Counted from the first letter of the stretch, positions 1-11,228 are shown. The stretch: 64,000 bases of DNA from Cerrena zonata (GCA_038087015.1 JASBNA010000065.1:62001-126000), one strand, 5' to 3'. A program made the numbers and translations. Notes: generated by a model not told the origin, from the sequence alone.

Positions 1-220
1 GGTCGTTGACGAGGGCGTCGACAAAAAGGCATAGTCAAAGTGCTCCCACTCTGGATTTCTGTGCAGCATTCTGTGCGGGGAAATGAGCTCAATAAATCAC
101 AGAAGCCTGAGGATTGAGGCAAGTAGACAAAGTCCTTACCGAGATATTTCGTGTTCGAAATTTGAGGTCGCTGGCGCAGCGCGCGGGAATCTATGCTGGT
201 AAAACTGTACATATGGGTAA

Positions 221-872
221 TATAGTGTCCCAAAATTATGGCCTTCCGCGGTATGTATTTAGCTCGCGCGCGGTAAGTTGGTTGGTGATTCTGCGCTAAG
301 TTGCAGAACCTCGACACTAACTTGAGGCTGGTTCCACGGTGGGTCAGAGTTCCGTAACTCAACTCTCTATGTCTCATGTCCGACATATTAATTTGGACTT
401 CTTGAAACTCTATCTTGTTTCACATTGCTTCTAAGAGATTCAGAGCTAATGGGTTGAGCTAGTAAGAGACTACAAATTCGTGTAAGAATAATAAGGGATC
501 CTCGGGATTGTCATGCCTCTTGTGATATAGTACTGGTATCTTTCCAATATTATAAGGATCATTATAATGTCACCCTTGGATCAGCATGATGTCTTGTAAG
601 GGAAGCAAACCCTTTGCTTCATCTTTCTAAGACCACCAGAAACATCAGGATTTACTAGAAAAGACTGGGTTGATACAACGTTCGGATAGCCTCCATCAAT
701 CCATTTGGTGACAGAAATGTCACCAGAATTATTGCCGCGCGCAACGATTGTCTTCAATAGAGCGCGGAAATCTTTTGGGCACTCTGCGGAAAATGCCATG
801 AATAGCGATCGACTTGTCGCGAAATCACTCTATTCTGGCACTTACCGCGGAAAATAATTTTGGGACACTATA
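221..872. mobile_element. TA-type MITE, family A, copy 1 (about 650 bp)
   Basis: The ends are inverted repeats: TATAGTGTCCCAAAATTAT starts at 221 and its complement ends at about 872, both flanked by TA. Just inside, CCGCGG and GCGGAAAT-like motifs recur (about 760, 785, 815 and 846 on the right side), which look like subterminal transposase-binding repeats. There is no coding potential. TA flanks and size fit a non-autonomous Tc1/mariner or pogo-group element, but no matching transposase with these ends is present in the window. Confidence 0.75.
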
Positions 873-1214
873 TAGCCCATATACTAGCGAGCAAGGGACA
901 ACATATATAAATATAATAACACTTATAATAACAATACTAGCATCGTATCACTACTAACTAGAGATATTTTATTATTCTTACTGGTACCCAAATTTCTAGT
1001 CTCATAGGTCATCCCATTAGCCCTGGGGCTCATGAACGATGGAACCAAGTCAGAAGAAGAAGCTTAGATACCGATTTGGCTGAGATTGACATATCATGCA
1101 TGAGATGCTCGGAGCCCTCAAATAGGTGTTTGATGAGAAATGTAAAACATGTTGTCGCAGAAACCTGACTCAGCGTACAATCAGCCTCAACTTCGCGTAG
1201 AGTTATCAAGTGGA

Positions 1215-1591
1215 CCACAACTTAGCGCGGAATTCCCAGCTCACTTACCGCGCGCGAGCCAAAAACATACCGCGGAAGACAATAATTTTGGGACACTATA
1301 TTACCCATACTAGTACGACGACTTGTATGAACCCTTACCTCATACTTGTGGGGCTGCCAATGCAAGAGAACTCAGAGCTTAACTACTTAGTATGTTGATG
1401 CAATGTTTAGATAATGGCCAATCCGTTCAGTGGAAATGTCGAGAGAAATATTGCTGTGCGCAACAACTGTCTTCAACAGAGCGCGGAAATTTTTGGACAC
1501 TCCGCGTGCGGAAAGTGCCCTGAACACTCAATTTACCGCGAAATCACTCAATTCTGGTACTTACCGCGGAAAATAATTTTGGGACACTATA
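1215..1591. mobile_element. Two further partial ends of MITE family A
   Basis: Bases 1215-1300 are the reverse complement of 221-300. Bases 1435-1591 match 718-872 in direct orientation. Both finish with the same GGGACACTATA terminus (ending at 1300 and 1591). Together with copy 1 this makes four element termini within 1.4 kb, best explained by nested or rearranged insertions. The roughly 340 bases between copy 1 and this block (873-1214) hold no recognisable gene. Confidence 0.65.
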
Positions 1592-2023
1592 TAGCCCATA
1601 CACTGTCGATAAAGTAAGCTTCTGCCATCCCCAATTGCTACTTTCTACACCTCCCCTTTGTGTCAAAAGCTTAATCGTTGCCTCACTGTATCTCGACCGA
1701 GGTGCTATGAGTGTAACATTAACTTTTTCATGAGAATTTCTCTTTCTCCCTGCTTTTCATTTGCCCTTGCTTTCCCCGCAATTACTCTCCATATTCCTGT
1801 ACTGTGACACGTCGAAACACGAAAACGACGCGTCATTTCGCGTCCTGACACCTCCCCTTTAGTCACATCGTTGTGTGTGCTAATCTATACATAACAGCTA
1901 TCTGAATGGATGGGCATTATTCTACGCGTTCTGGTTTAAATTCTTTCACCTTACGAGACCGACGAACCACTCACAGTCTTCCAAACTTCCGTCGATATCT
2001 CCCAACCACTGCAAGACGCATTT
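1592..2023. other. Non-coding stretch upstream of the dioxygenase pseudogene
   Basis: Pyrimidine-rich sequence with no open frame or repeat recognised. It would contain the promoter of the gene starting at 2024, but no defined element was identified. Confidence 0.4.
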
Positions 2024-3526
2024 TTGCATGCATGGGATGTGCAAAATCCCCAAGACCTAGATGACGCGGAAGGGTGTCCTTTGGAACAGGATGACACTCA
2101 TGGTGTAGACTTGTCTGAGGACGATCACCACACTCCTACATATTCCCCTGGTGAATCTATTGACTCTGCTACTGATGGTAGATCTATCGCCTCTACTGCT
2201 GATGGCGGATCTATCACCTCCACTGCCAGTGGTAGCTCACTTACAAAGCAAGATGCTCGAAAGAGGGCTTACCGTCGCAAGAAGAAGCAGAAAACACGTG
2301 AACGTAACCGCGAAAAGCCAGGGCATCACCTTTTCTCTCCAAAATTCAAGATTCGACTAGCTCTCTCACAGAAACTTTCAAATCTTGCTTTCATACGGAG
2401 CAATAGCAATGTTGCTGATCTTCCTGCGGCCACAGGAGCATGGGTTGGTGTAAGAGGAGCCGTTGGACGTGGACTTAGATCGTTGCACTCATTACTGGAA
2501 GAGGGGTATGAGTACAAGGCCTGGGATGGAATGTAAGTAAAACGATGCTGTGTTATCATCATTCCTCTTACTCCATTCAGTACGCCATTTGTTGTAACAG
2601 GTCAGGAGGATCGAATATTCATTATCTTTGCCGGTCGACCTCAAGATCCTACCTATGAGGATGATTCCTTGCTGGCCGATGCCATATTGCAAGATACTCA
2701 TAATAAGCTCCAATTTGGGAGTGGCAATTGCCAAGTGTTGCCTCGTCCAACGAATGGCTGTGCAAAGAACCGGCGGGGCAATTCAAAACTGCCAATGTAG
2801 GAGTCTCCTATGGCGGCGGTCAAAAGGTGCGCCATCGGTCTATGATAACCTATCGTTTTCTTCATGTCACTATTTTATAGGCTCCTGGGAACCTCTGTCA
2901 TACGAAACATAATCAAGAGGTGCTGAATCACTTTTTCCAGCAGCAATCGCTACGATTTTGCAGCTGTGTTCGCATTTTATGCACTGAAACTTCATGAATA
3001 TTATCGCAATAATCTCGACCAGCTATGGCAACACAACAGACATCTCAAGCATAATGTTCCAAGGAATATCTTCCCAGCTACATCCATCAACTTCGGACCC
3101 GTCGCTGTGTCTTGTGATCACCTTTATCACAACAATCTCGCTGGAGGATTGTGCTCTATTACTGCTGGGGGGGATTTCGATCCCACGAAGGGCGGCCATA
3201 TTTATTTGGTCAACTTACGTCTTGTGGTTGAGTTCCCTCCAGGAGCAACGATTCTAATCCCTTCTTCTGTAATCCGACATGGTAATGTTCCAATTCAAAC
3301 AGGGGAGATTCGCACCTCGTTCACTCAACATGCTGCCGGTGGTCTTTTTCGATGGGTAGAATATGGCTTCAAGACGTGGGATCAGTTTTGGGAAACCGAC
3401 CGAGAGCGTGCACTTAAGGACTTGGAGAATCGTTCGAGAAAGTGGATGGATTATTTAGGTTTATTTTCCAAGGTTTCTGAGTTAGAACGTGATCATGCTG
3501 CTGTTCGTAATGGTAGCTCTACATGA
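2024..3526 (+). pseudogene. TET/JBP-like 2OG-Fe(II) dioxygenase, frameshifted
   Basis: The N-terminal part is acidic and basic low-complexity sequence rich in Ser, Asp and Lys. The C-terminal part (2966-3526) carries the double-stranded beta-helix block of the fungal TET/JBP-like family: a GDFDPTKGGH stretch, then a hydrophobic strand with FPPGATILIPSSVIRHGN, and GGLFRWVEYGF. Introns are inferred at 2533-2580 and 2827-2880. Two frame breaks are visible. One is near 2788, where one base is missing before the VGVSYGGGQK segment. The other is near 2955, before the FAFYALKLHEYY segment. Where the family normally has the iron-ligand motif HxD, this copy reads HLY (about 3119-3127), so the aspartate appears replaced by tyrosine. 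Relatives are massively expanded in mushroom genomes, often with KDZ transposons. Family assignment is from memory of the motif; the frame breaks are directly visible. Confidence 0.75.
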
Positions 3527-3967
3527 ACATAGTCTTTTCTTTGCAGCACCACTCAGATGCGAAACAACACGCATATATACGAAGATCAAATGTGTGGGCA
3601 GGCAAGTTTCTGCTGGGAAAGTCAACTGGGGGTTGCTGGGGGTTGGGACGGCAAACCTCAATATGTGAAAATCAGGTAAGAGCGAACAATCAACAGACTT
3701 GCTCGAGACGTGTCGGGACATGTCGCATTGTGCCTTGTATATATAAGCTCCTATATTTGACTTCTCTTCCCCAGAGGCCTCTATACCTTGCTGGGAGGTT
3801 CGCACCAATGGGATTATTGGGACAGCTGCGAACGGCGTCTTGTCTGATGACTAGAGCTTCATCACGCCTTCCCTCCCTTATTCCAGACTTACCACTATCT
3901 GTTTCGAAACTGACACTGCCTTAAAGCCTCTGAACTGATGAATCAACGTAGTTCAGATGATGCCGAA
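3527..3967. other. Intergenic stretch, nothing recognised
   Basis: Open frames here (for example 3523-3924, plus strand) have no domain signature and no convincing start. A TATATATAA string lies near 3738. No gene is supported. Confidence 0.4.
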
Positions 3968-5309
3968 CTAGGCATTGACACGATAATACAATGTCTGTGT
4001 TTCATTAAAGGCTTGAACTACTACCACTGCGTCTTCCACCACACCATCCTCTGCCTCAGCGAACCTGTCTGCCGCCATCAAGTCCTTCATCGCCTCAGTA
4101 AAGCATATGTGATGAATGCCAGGGAAATCTGCAGCCGTCAAAGACTTGATAAAGTTGAGGGCACCTTTGAGAGGTGGAGGGTGCGGAGAACAAAGTAAGT
4201 AGTTTTGCCCAACCGCATTCCACCATCCACTCTTCCATGACGAGTGACAAACTGCATGGTTATCGCAGTCCAGACAGGGAATGGGTGTAAGTCTCGGAGC
4301 ATAGAGGCTGAAATTGAGCCTCTCCTGGATTAAGGTATCTCTCGTCTTCGTTAAAATGTAATACGTTTTGAGTCCCAATTTCTGAACTCGCTCCATGGTT
4401 ACTCGTGGCCACAAAAAGTAATGAGACGATTAGATAAGCGCTTTGCAGTCTTCTGCCACACACCTCCTCTAAGTTGACGTTCTACAACAAAAGAACTGGG
4501 TCACTCGAGATTTTAGACATACAGAACCATTTGTTAAGATGTAGATACAATATTGCATCGTTTTTATGGCTCTATACTAAGTTGTTGCTATACTACCCTA
4601 TGTATTCTATCTGTGACCATAGCATGGTCTCATGCGGCGCCTGAGAAAATCTCATTGCTTTTTGTAGCCGCGAGTATAAGGCTTGGGTCTTCATATACAA
4701 GTGCCTTGAAAGCGTTCTAAACCCAAGCAGGAATGTTGAACTCTCTTGCAAGTTGTAGACGTTCGCATGGTTCCAAGTCGGAAGTACCCAAGTGATGTTC
4801 TGCCCAGTCCCGAGCTGACTCCATGGTGAACATTGTTCCCATCTTCAAGACAGACTTGAGCATTTCGGGATCATACGGGGGTGGGCGACGCTCCTAATAG
4901 CAAATTGTGAAACTATTGGGCACAAATTGGCAAAATAGTCAAGCAGGTGTTCAAACTCCTTATTTTTGACATGCGGTATAACAATGGGGTTTGATTCACA
5001 TTAGCCCTCTTGAGTAGAGTTACTTCGGCTATTCTTGACAGAGACATTGCTGGAAACCCCGACAGATCCTTCCGCCGTATTTCTAGGTGATGGAAGTGTA
5101 AACAAGCTCTCCCAGAACTCTGATGCCTTCTTGAGGAATGCAGGGTCAATACGGTAGAGTGTGTCTTCCACCTAGAAATAGTTGTTGGTTGGGGGGGGGC
5201 TCTCTATTTTTCTGGCACAGAACATACACGTAAAATCACAGTGTTCGATTCCTCCAGCCAGTATTTGCTATGTCGCCACACGGTACCATATTCAGGGCTA
5301 GTGTTCATC
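3968..5309 (-). pseudogene. BTB/POZ-domain protein, interrupted by a MITE
   Basis: Read right to left, the gene starts at ATG 5309 and has an intron at about 5227-5172. It then shows the agaricomycete BTB pattern: YWLEESNTVILR, then VEDTLYRIDPAFLKKAS, then a region ending in HLLDYFANLCP. A helical segment (PEMLKSVLKMGTMFTMESA, REFNIPAWV) follows. The C-terminal half (4399-3968) contains QKLGLKTYYIL, a Cys-rich WWNAVG segment and FPGIHHICF. In-frame stops lie after STQEG (about 5010), before ERRPPP (about 4900) and after NIPAWV (about 4720). A 277-bp MITE (4400-4676) separates the two halves. Such proteins are usually nuclear or ubiquitin-ligase adaptors, but this copy is clearly dead. Confidence 0.7.
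4400..4676. mobile_element. TA-type MITE, family B, copy 1
   Basis: The termini are inverted repeats: ACTCGTGGCCACAAAAAGTA at 4401 pairs with the complement ending at 4674. If the unit is CTCG...CGAG, it is flanked by TA on both sides. Removing the unit plus one TA rejoins the BTB reading frame exactly (...PSL-I-TMERVQ...), which confirms the insertion and a TA target duplication. A related copy lies at 27833-28073. Confidence 0.8.
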
Positions 5310-5483
5310 AGTGAAAAAATGCGGTAGGATACCAGTAAACATAAAATAGTTAGGCAGGTAAGATGTGTTCAGGAATTTTGTATTTGAAGAGAATCTGAGT
5401 GTCGATAATTTTTGGACTTCCACAAATGGAATTGTATGAACCACCTAGACTAATTTGACAGCTCTCAGCTTTGAGACAACACC

Positions 5484-7469
5484 ATGCCTCTCCCTACACT
5501 CCCTCCAGCACCTAATGGTGTTCCATGGCCCCCCAATACACAAAACGCTTACGATACCATTGTCTCTGTCTTTGAGCGTGGATATCAGCAGTGAGCGGGA
5601 CCCAATTCGTCTTCGCTAAATTATTGAACAGCTTATACACGATGCTGTTCCTCTTCTGAGAGCGCTGTGCCTTACGGTAGATGGCCTTGGACAGGAGGTA
5701 CCTCCTTTAGAATGGCTTGAATTATGTATTCATGCAGTTACTACCCTACTGGAAGGGTTGACTCTCGCTCATGAGAGCGCCACTGGAGAGTAGGCTAATA
5801 TCATTATAAATATGTCTCACAAATTGATCTTTATCTCCCACTGGCAGAGACTCTTTGGAAACGGTGTCTCTCTCTCCTGTAACCACTGTGAGGACAGGAA
5901 GGCGTGGTCGCCCAAGAAAGCAAATAAACCCGACTTACCTACACACTGCAATGTCCGCACAAAGAGGATTATCTATCTCAACACTCGCTCGTCTTCTTGG
6001 CCTGCATCGCCATACTGTTCGCCAATATTTGAGGCGACACACTGTGCCTCATGGATTCTCTGCCATTTCTGACAATGATCTTGACCGTCTGGTAAAGGCA
6101 TATCGGAAACAGTAACCAGAGTCAGGCATCCGCTATCTCATTGGCTTCCTGCGAGCAAGTGGTTTCCGAGTACCCCTCACTCGTATAAGGGCTTCAATTG
6201 AGCGTGTTGATCCTGTTGGTCATATTCTACGAAGACGTGTCAGGATTGTCCGCAGAGACTATAAGGTAAAGCGACCGAATGCTCTCTGGCATATTGACGG
6301 ACATCATAAACTTATTCGTTGGGGTATTGTTGTCCATGGTGCTGTAGATGGCTATTGCCGAACGGTCAGGTTTCTAGATATCTATTTTGGTTTATGCTAT
6401 ACCTGATACAACTAAATAGATGATCTCGATTATTGCTGCGAACAACAATCGAGCAGACACTGTTCTTGCTCATTATCTTACAGCAGTCTGTCACTATGGA
6501 TGTCCGTCCAGGGTGCGAGGGGACCGTGGGGGCGAGAATAAAAAAGATATCTGTATTTATGATTATGTCTCGGGGATCAAAGTGAGGTTCTTTTATTTGG
6601 GGCTCGTATGTGCTTTTATAACCTCAAGATAAATCCGTACCAATAATATATTTAAGCTCAACACATAATACCCGTATCGAACGCATGTGGGTAGAAGTGG
6701 GCAGCCAGTTTGTGAGACGATGGAGGGCATTCTTTACCAGACTAGAACGGATTCACCAACTTGACGTCGATAATCCTAACCACATTTGGCTGCTTCATTT
6801 TCATTTTCTAGACCAGATCAATCATGACTGTGAGCAATTCCGAATTGAGTGGAATGCTCATCCTATTTCTGGAAAGGGGGGAAACCGAAGTCCCAATGTG
6901 AGTATTACTAGTATATTCAGAGACCAGATGTGAGATTTACTTAATGTCAATAGGATTTGCGCCTACTTGGGCAAACCGAACATGGGGTTTACGTCGATGA
7001 AATGGAAGGGGTCCCTGTGGAAGAGTTAGCAGAGTATTACGGTGTTCACGGACAGGCTCGGGAGCGTAGAAGGGGACAAACAGGAGCTGGGCATCCACAG
7101 GATGAGGATGATGACCATGGTAACTCTGACCATGAGTTTGAAGGCAATTCAGATGATGGTACTGAGGAGGAGGAAGCGGAGTCGGTCCCTGTGGATGAGA
7201 GTCACCCTCCGTTTAACGAACATTATCTCAACATCTTCCGAAATGCATTACAGCAAGTCCGTAATGAGGTGATTATCCCTGAGGAGTATGGTATTTTAGA
7301 AAACGAGTGGGAGGAGAATGGTTACCCCACTGTCGAAACCATTCAGTCTGGGAGAAGGAGAAGAAGGGAGATTACCCTGGGTTTGCCAGATAATATTTGG
7401 CGTCCAAGGGCAATTTTATGGATTCAGGCTGTTGACATTATGACACGTATTTTAGGAAACATAGATTGA
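5484..7469 (+). pseudogene. Integrase-core (rve-like DDE) transposase, decayed
   Basis: The likely start is ATG 5484. A short N-terminal part (to about 5790) has internal stops. Next come a helix-turn-helix segment (SISTLARLLGLHRHTVRQYL, about 5971-6030) and the catalytic core. First Asp: ALWHIDGHHKLIRWGIVVHG. Second: [10 protein letters not shown]. Third: Glu in the RIERMWVEVGSQF block at about 6676-6720. The tail (FFTRLERIHQLDVDNPNHIW, then ALQQVRNEVIIPEEYG) follows the usual order of this family, which occurs in fungi and animals as a domesticated or transposon-borne integrase. Introns are inferred at about 6369-6420, 6608-6658 and 6900-6956. A stop at 6112 and a frame break near 6560 make it non-functional. 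The superfamily name (IS3EU- or Ginger-like) is not certain. Confidence 0.7.
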
Positions 7470-7672
7470 TGGTCTTACGGCCATTCATTTCAGACCTGAC
7501 CAGTGTGAACAACGTGAGGTCAATGCTTGGATGTCACAGCTTGTCGTGACAAATCCAAAAAGGGATGAACCGAAGCTACTATATAAGGTGCAGTTAATTT
7601 TAGAAAATAAGGCCTGACTAACCTTGTTTTCTGCTTCGACACTGTCCTTGTTTCCTCTACTATCTGGCAACC

Positions 7673-9267
7673 ATGGCCTCTGAGGATAGCTACAACGAGA
7701 GTAGCTCTGAAGAGGAAATCAGTAAACCTCAGTCTCCCCCTCCCCCAGACCGTTCAGTGAAGACAAGTTCAGCATCTGAGAAAGTCAATCAAATTCTCAA
7801 AAGACTAGATGGAATGGGTGATTTCTCTCCAAAGGCACCCAGAGAGGAGGCAGAGAAGGAGAGCAATATTGGGTACCGTAAAGGAGTAAGAGAGAAAATG
7901 AAGGTAGCTGCCATTTGTTTTCGAGATCTGGAAGCATGTTGATCACCCCGACACTGGGTTATTTTAGCCCAAGAAAAACAACAAGGGAAAGGGAAAGGCG
8001 AAAGTCCCTGCAGGTCGAAAAAGCAAACGTCAAGCAGCAATTGTGATCAGCAGTGATAGTGAAGATTTAGGAAAGACGTTCAAGGTGGCAGCTGTAATGG
8101 TGGTTGGTCCAACAGAATGTGCGTAGCTTCCACAAAAGCAGACCTTTCATATTGTTCAAACTAAAGTTATGGTCTAGTCCGTTGATAAAACATTTTATTT
8201 CTTACCTGATCTTGCCACTTCAACCGGGAGCGCCAGTGCTGCTCCGAAGATCACTACAAGTGAGCTCGAGATTGCCAAGTTGATCCCTCTTGGATTAGCA
8301 GCAAGGGACGTCCAATTTGACACTGCCTGGACATTTCAAAAGGTCAAGTCCAGATTAAGAGAGGTTTTACCGATTCTCTTCTACTACTTCGATTCACTCT
8401 CTTTACGAGATGATGGCATGCCCCATTGGGCTTTGGCTTGTCGTCAGAATCGTATAGCAGAGGTGTATCCAGTGACACACCTCAACGGACAAAACCTGTA
8501 CGATATCAAAGGGCGCCAGGGCCGTCCTGCAAGAGAATGTTTTATCATTGTTGGTAATCAGAAAGGTTATTCATATCGCTGTCGTATACAAAACTCACAT
8601 CAATCATCATCAGTCCCACGTGTACAAATATTTGATTCAACCCTCAAGAGGTACTCCGATGAGTTCATTAAGTCGCAAGCCCTCATCAAATCTCCGAGTT
8701 CTCCTGCACCTGGTCTCACAAAACGAAAACTGGGTGAAGTTACGATCAAGTTAGAACAAGAGTCAGACCATGAATCGCGTTCGAAAAAAATAGGTAAATC
8801 ATATCTCTTAAACCGCTACTAGCGTCGATTTTACACACTATTGTGACAGGGCGAACCTTGAGGACCTATTCAACACGCTCACAGCCCTTCAAGGAGAATA
8901 CGGCTATGTTTGTCCAGGGAAGCTCAGGACAGTCTAACGATCGTAGTGAGCTAATAATTTGCAAGCTGTAGATATATTCTAATATCTGATGGCTTCATCA
9001 GGTACCCCAACAATTCCCGCTACAGAGCCGACTCCTCTGTTCCTCCTTGACTCTCCGACCCCCATTCGAACACCTACTCCCCCTCCTCAAGCAAAATCTA
9101 CCATTGTGTTCTCACCTCCCTCCGCTGAAACTCCTGGTGGCTTGGATCCTTGGCGAAACAAAGAAAGGCGCAAGGCAAACTTCAACTCTATTTCATCTCT
9201 TTTTTCTACCACTAGTATATGCTTCATCTTAGAAACATACAAATATATTTCCCAAATTTTGTCCTGA
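7673..9267 (+). CDS. Hypothetical protein, possible second gene of the integrase element
   Basis: Starts at ATG 7673 after a TATATAA-like stretch near 7579. Five exons can be read through with GT-AG introns at about 7903-7964, 8095-8177, 8793-8848 and 8940-9001. The product begins acidic and serine-rich, then has a lysine-rich segment (PKKNNKGKGKAKVPAGRKSK). A compact central domain follows (LIPLGLAARDVQFDTAWTFQ, then LPILFYYFDSLSLRDDGMPH, then a Cys/Gly/Tyr region). The tail is proline- and threonine-rich and ends at 9267. No known family was recognised. It lies about 200 bp downstream of the integrase on the same strand and is undamaged, unlike the integrase. It may therefore be an element-encoded accessory protein or an independent gene. 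Confidence 0.5.
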
Positions 9268-9299
9268 ACTCTCCCTTGTGAATAATTCTCATTTCCGCG

Positions 9300-9343
9300 A
9301 CTCGGAGTGAGTGAGTGAGTGAGTGAGTGAGTGTATAATTTAG
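9300..9343. repeat. (GAGT)n microsatellite
   Basis: About eight consecutive GAGT units on the plus strand, 3' of the hypothetical gene. Shorter GAGT runs recur near 48180 and 55585. Confidence 0.9.
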
Positions 9344-9803
9344 GCACAAAAGCAATCTAAACGCTCGTGCCTCGACGTTCTAACGACTACATGTATGACT
9401 ACGATAGCTACTTAGATGGGCATAGACAGTACTACCAACAACCAATTCCAATTGAACCAATAATCCTTTTTAATCCATCCCATCAGACATCATCACTCGT
9501 CCTGCTACACCGACGAAAACCCGTAGGAAAAATTGTCTGGCTAGCACATCGAATATAAATGACTCTGTTGTACATATATGCCAAAGTCGCGTTAAAAACT
9601 CTCAAGCAATCAAAACCCAGTGGGAAAAATGTTGCAAGTCGGAGAAAAGCATAACTTGGATGTACCCATGGTCCCTGCGGTATCATGGTCGTTTCAGTGA
9701 CCGATGATAGGCTAGATCAGATTGGCATTAGTGTCAGTATACACTGTATACCGTCCTGTAACATACCGCAATTCGGTTTTTTAAGCATGCTATCGAAGTA
9801 AGA
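9344..9803. other. Intergenic stretch, nothing recognised
   Basis: Small open frames on both strands without domain features. No repeat partner for this stretch was found in the window. Confidence 0.35.
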
Positions 9804-10030
9804 GATACTATCACACCACCGGAGTTTGACCAAATTGTTAAACTCTATGCGTTCTACAGTTTCCGCAAATAATTTAAATCAGCGGTGCAAGTATATGGCA
9901 GAGATATACTACTACATAAACTGTACAGATTTATAGCAGGTTCGGTGTAAAATTGAGTGTGCCAGAGGGGAAAGGGTAGGATTTTGACACTAGAGTTTGA
10001 AGCGTCAAACTCCGGTGGTGTGATAGTATC
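9804..10030. mobile_element. MITE, family C (227 bp)
   Basis: Perfect terminal inverted repeats of about 27 bp: GATACTATCACACCACCGGA at 9804 onward, complemented at the right end finishing at 10030. The interior is AT-rich and non-coding. No convincing target-site duplication was seen and no second copy lies in the window, so the superfamily is open. Confidence 0.75.
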
Positions 10031-10660
10031 AGTGGTGGGCGGGTCAAACCCAGACCTCGACCTTTCTTGACCCTGACATGGGGTCTGACAGGGGTCTGAC
10101 CCGGGGTCAAGGAATGTCCAGGGGTCAGTGCGTGACGAACAATGAGGGATGCCGAGCTTCGGCAGACGGTGCCCACCGTCGCTCTCGGATATGTTAAGTA
10201 CCCAATTGAAATTAGAAATTAGAGTCGGGTACATGAAACACTATGATATTTCAGTGGAGTGGTCTAGTTCACGCCAGTACGAAATTATAATATATGTTTT
10301 GGTTGAATTTGCTTCTCGCCCTCTACGTACCAATCTCAACATGTCAGAAAACAGTAATAGTTTACAGTGGTGGTCGGAATTCCACAAGGGTAAAGGCTAC
10401 AAGAACAACCAAACACATAAAGAAGCCTTCTGTCGAGGATGTGTGCAAGCTACAGTGGCAGAAATTTATACATCAGAACTGAACCCCCAGGTCTGAGATG
10501 AAGCTGTCTTTTCATGGGTATCCCCACTCCCTTCATCTCATGTCTAATATCTAGTTCAGGCGGTTCCAGGCCCGAGTCTGCTTCATTGCGGGTGTCAGTT
10601 TCTTTACCGACGCATAGATTTATTTTAAGCATTGCACGAATGTCTATTTGACGATTTCTT
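10031..10660. other. Intergenic stretch with a GGGTCTGAC-rich cluster
   Basis: Bases 10040-10130 are G/C-rich with repeated GGGTCTGAC, GGGTCAAAC and GGGGTCAGT words on both strands. The remainder shows no recognisable gene. Confidence 0.4.
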
Positions 10661-10669
10661 AAAACTGAT

Positions 10670-10768
10670 CCAAATAAGGACACAAAGGAGTAGGAGCGCC
10701 CACCAAGCATGTATAAACAATACCAAGCACAACCTTGCAAATCGTCAGGAAAACGGGTGCCAAGTTGG
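10670..10768. repeat. Dispersed repeat D, copy 1 (empty site for a MITE)
   Basis: The stretch beginning GAGCGCCCACCAAGC and ending GTGCCAAGTTGGAC matches 62289-62369 plus 62645-62655. The second copy is split by a CACAG-type MITE, and the present copy shows the unoccupied target. The repeat lies at the 3' side of the hAT fragment. Confidence 0.7.
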
Positions 10769-11048
10769 ACTTATTTGGTCGCATTTTCCGTGACTCGCCA
10801 CTAGCGTCTGTACACCATGCAACAAGTACTACATGAAGCTCTTCTGTTATGTACTTAATCTCCTTCAGCACGTACTCAAGAAGAGTATCGGCGGTCTTCG
10901 CCAGTGCCGAAATATCGAAGATGTTAAGAAGCCATTGTTGGAAAACAAGTCAATGCTATTTCCGACGTACCATAGTAGTTACCCAATAAGTCAATTTCGG
11001 CGCTTACGTCTCAGGTGAACACGTTTGCCACGTCGTATTGCTTCCCTC

Positions 11049-11158
11049 AGTCCGTCTACGTTCCATGATCGACGACTGAAGGTAAGTGCATACTTTATGT
11101 CTATAGAGCATGTATCTAATGTTTGTACATAGTTTCGGCACTCTCGTGCCTTCTCTAG
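11049..11158 (+). repeat. Tandem duplicate, copy with a 51-bp intron-like insert
   Basis: Bases 11049-11081 and 11133-11158 together match 11170-11228 over 59 positions with one mismatch. The intervening 11082-11132 begins GTAAGT, contains a CTAAT branch-like word and ends CATAG, that is, the form of a fungal spliceosomal intron. Confidence 0.85.
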
Positions 11159-11169
11159 GTACTTAATAT

Positions 11170-11228
11170 AGTCCGTCTACGTTCCATGATCGACGACTGA
11201 GGTTTCGGCACTCTCGTGCCTTCTCTAG
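11170..11228 (+). repeat. Tandem duplicate, intronless copy
   Basis: A 59-bp unit identical, apart from one base, to the spliced form of the neighbouring copy at 11049-11158. Only 11 bp separate the two. It has no known coding role. Confidence 0.85.

Noticed and set aside
9300..9343. Telomere-like repeat
   Set aside because: The unit is GAGT, not TTAGGG, and it is a short internal microsatellite.
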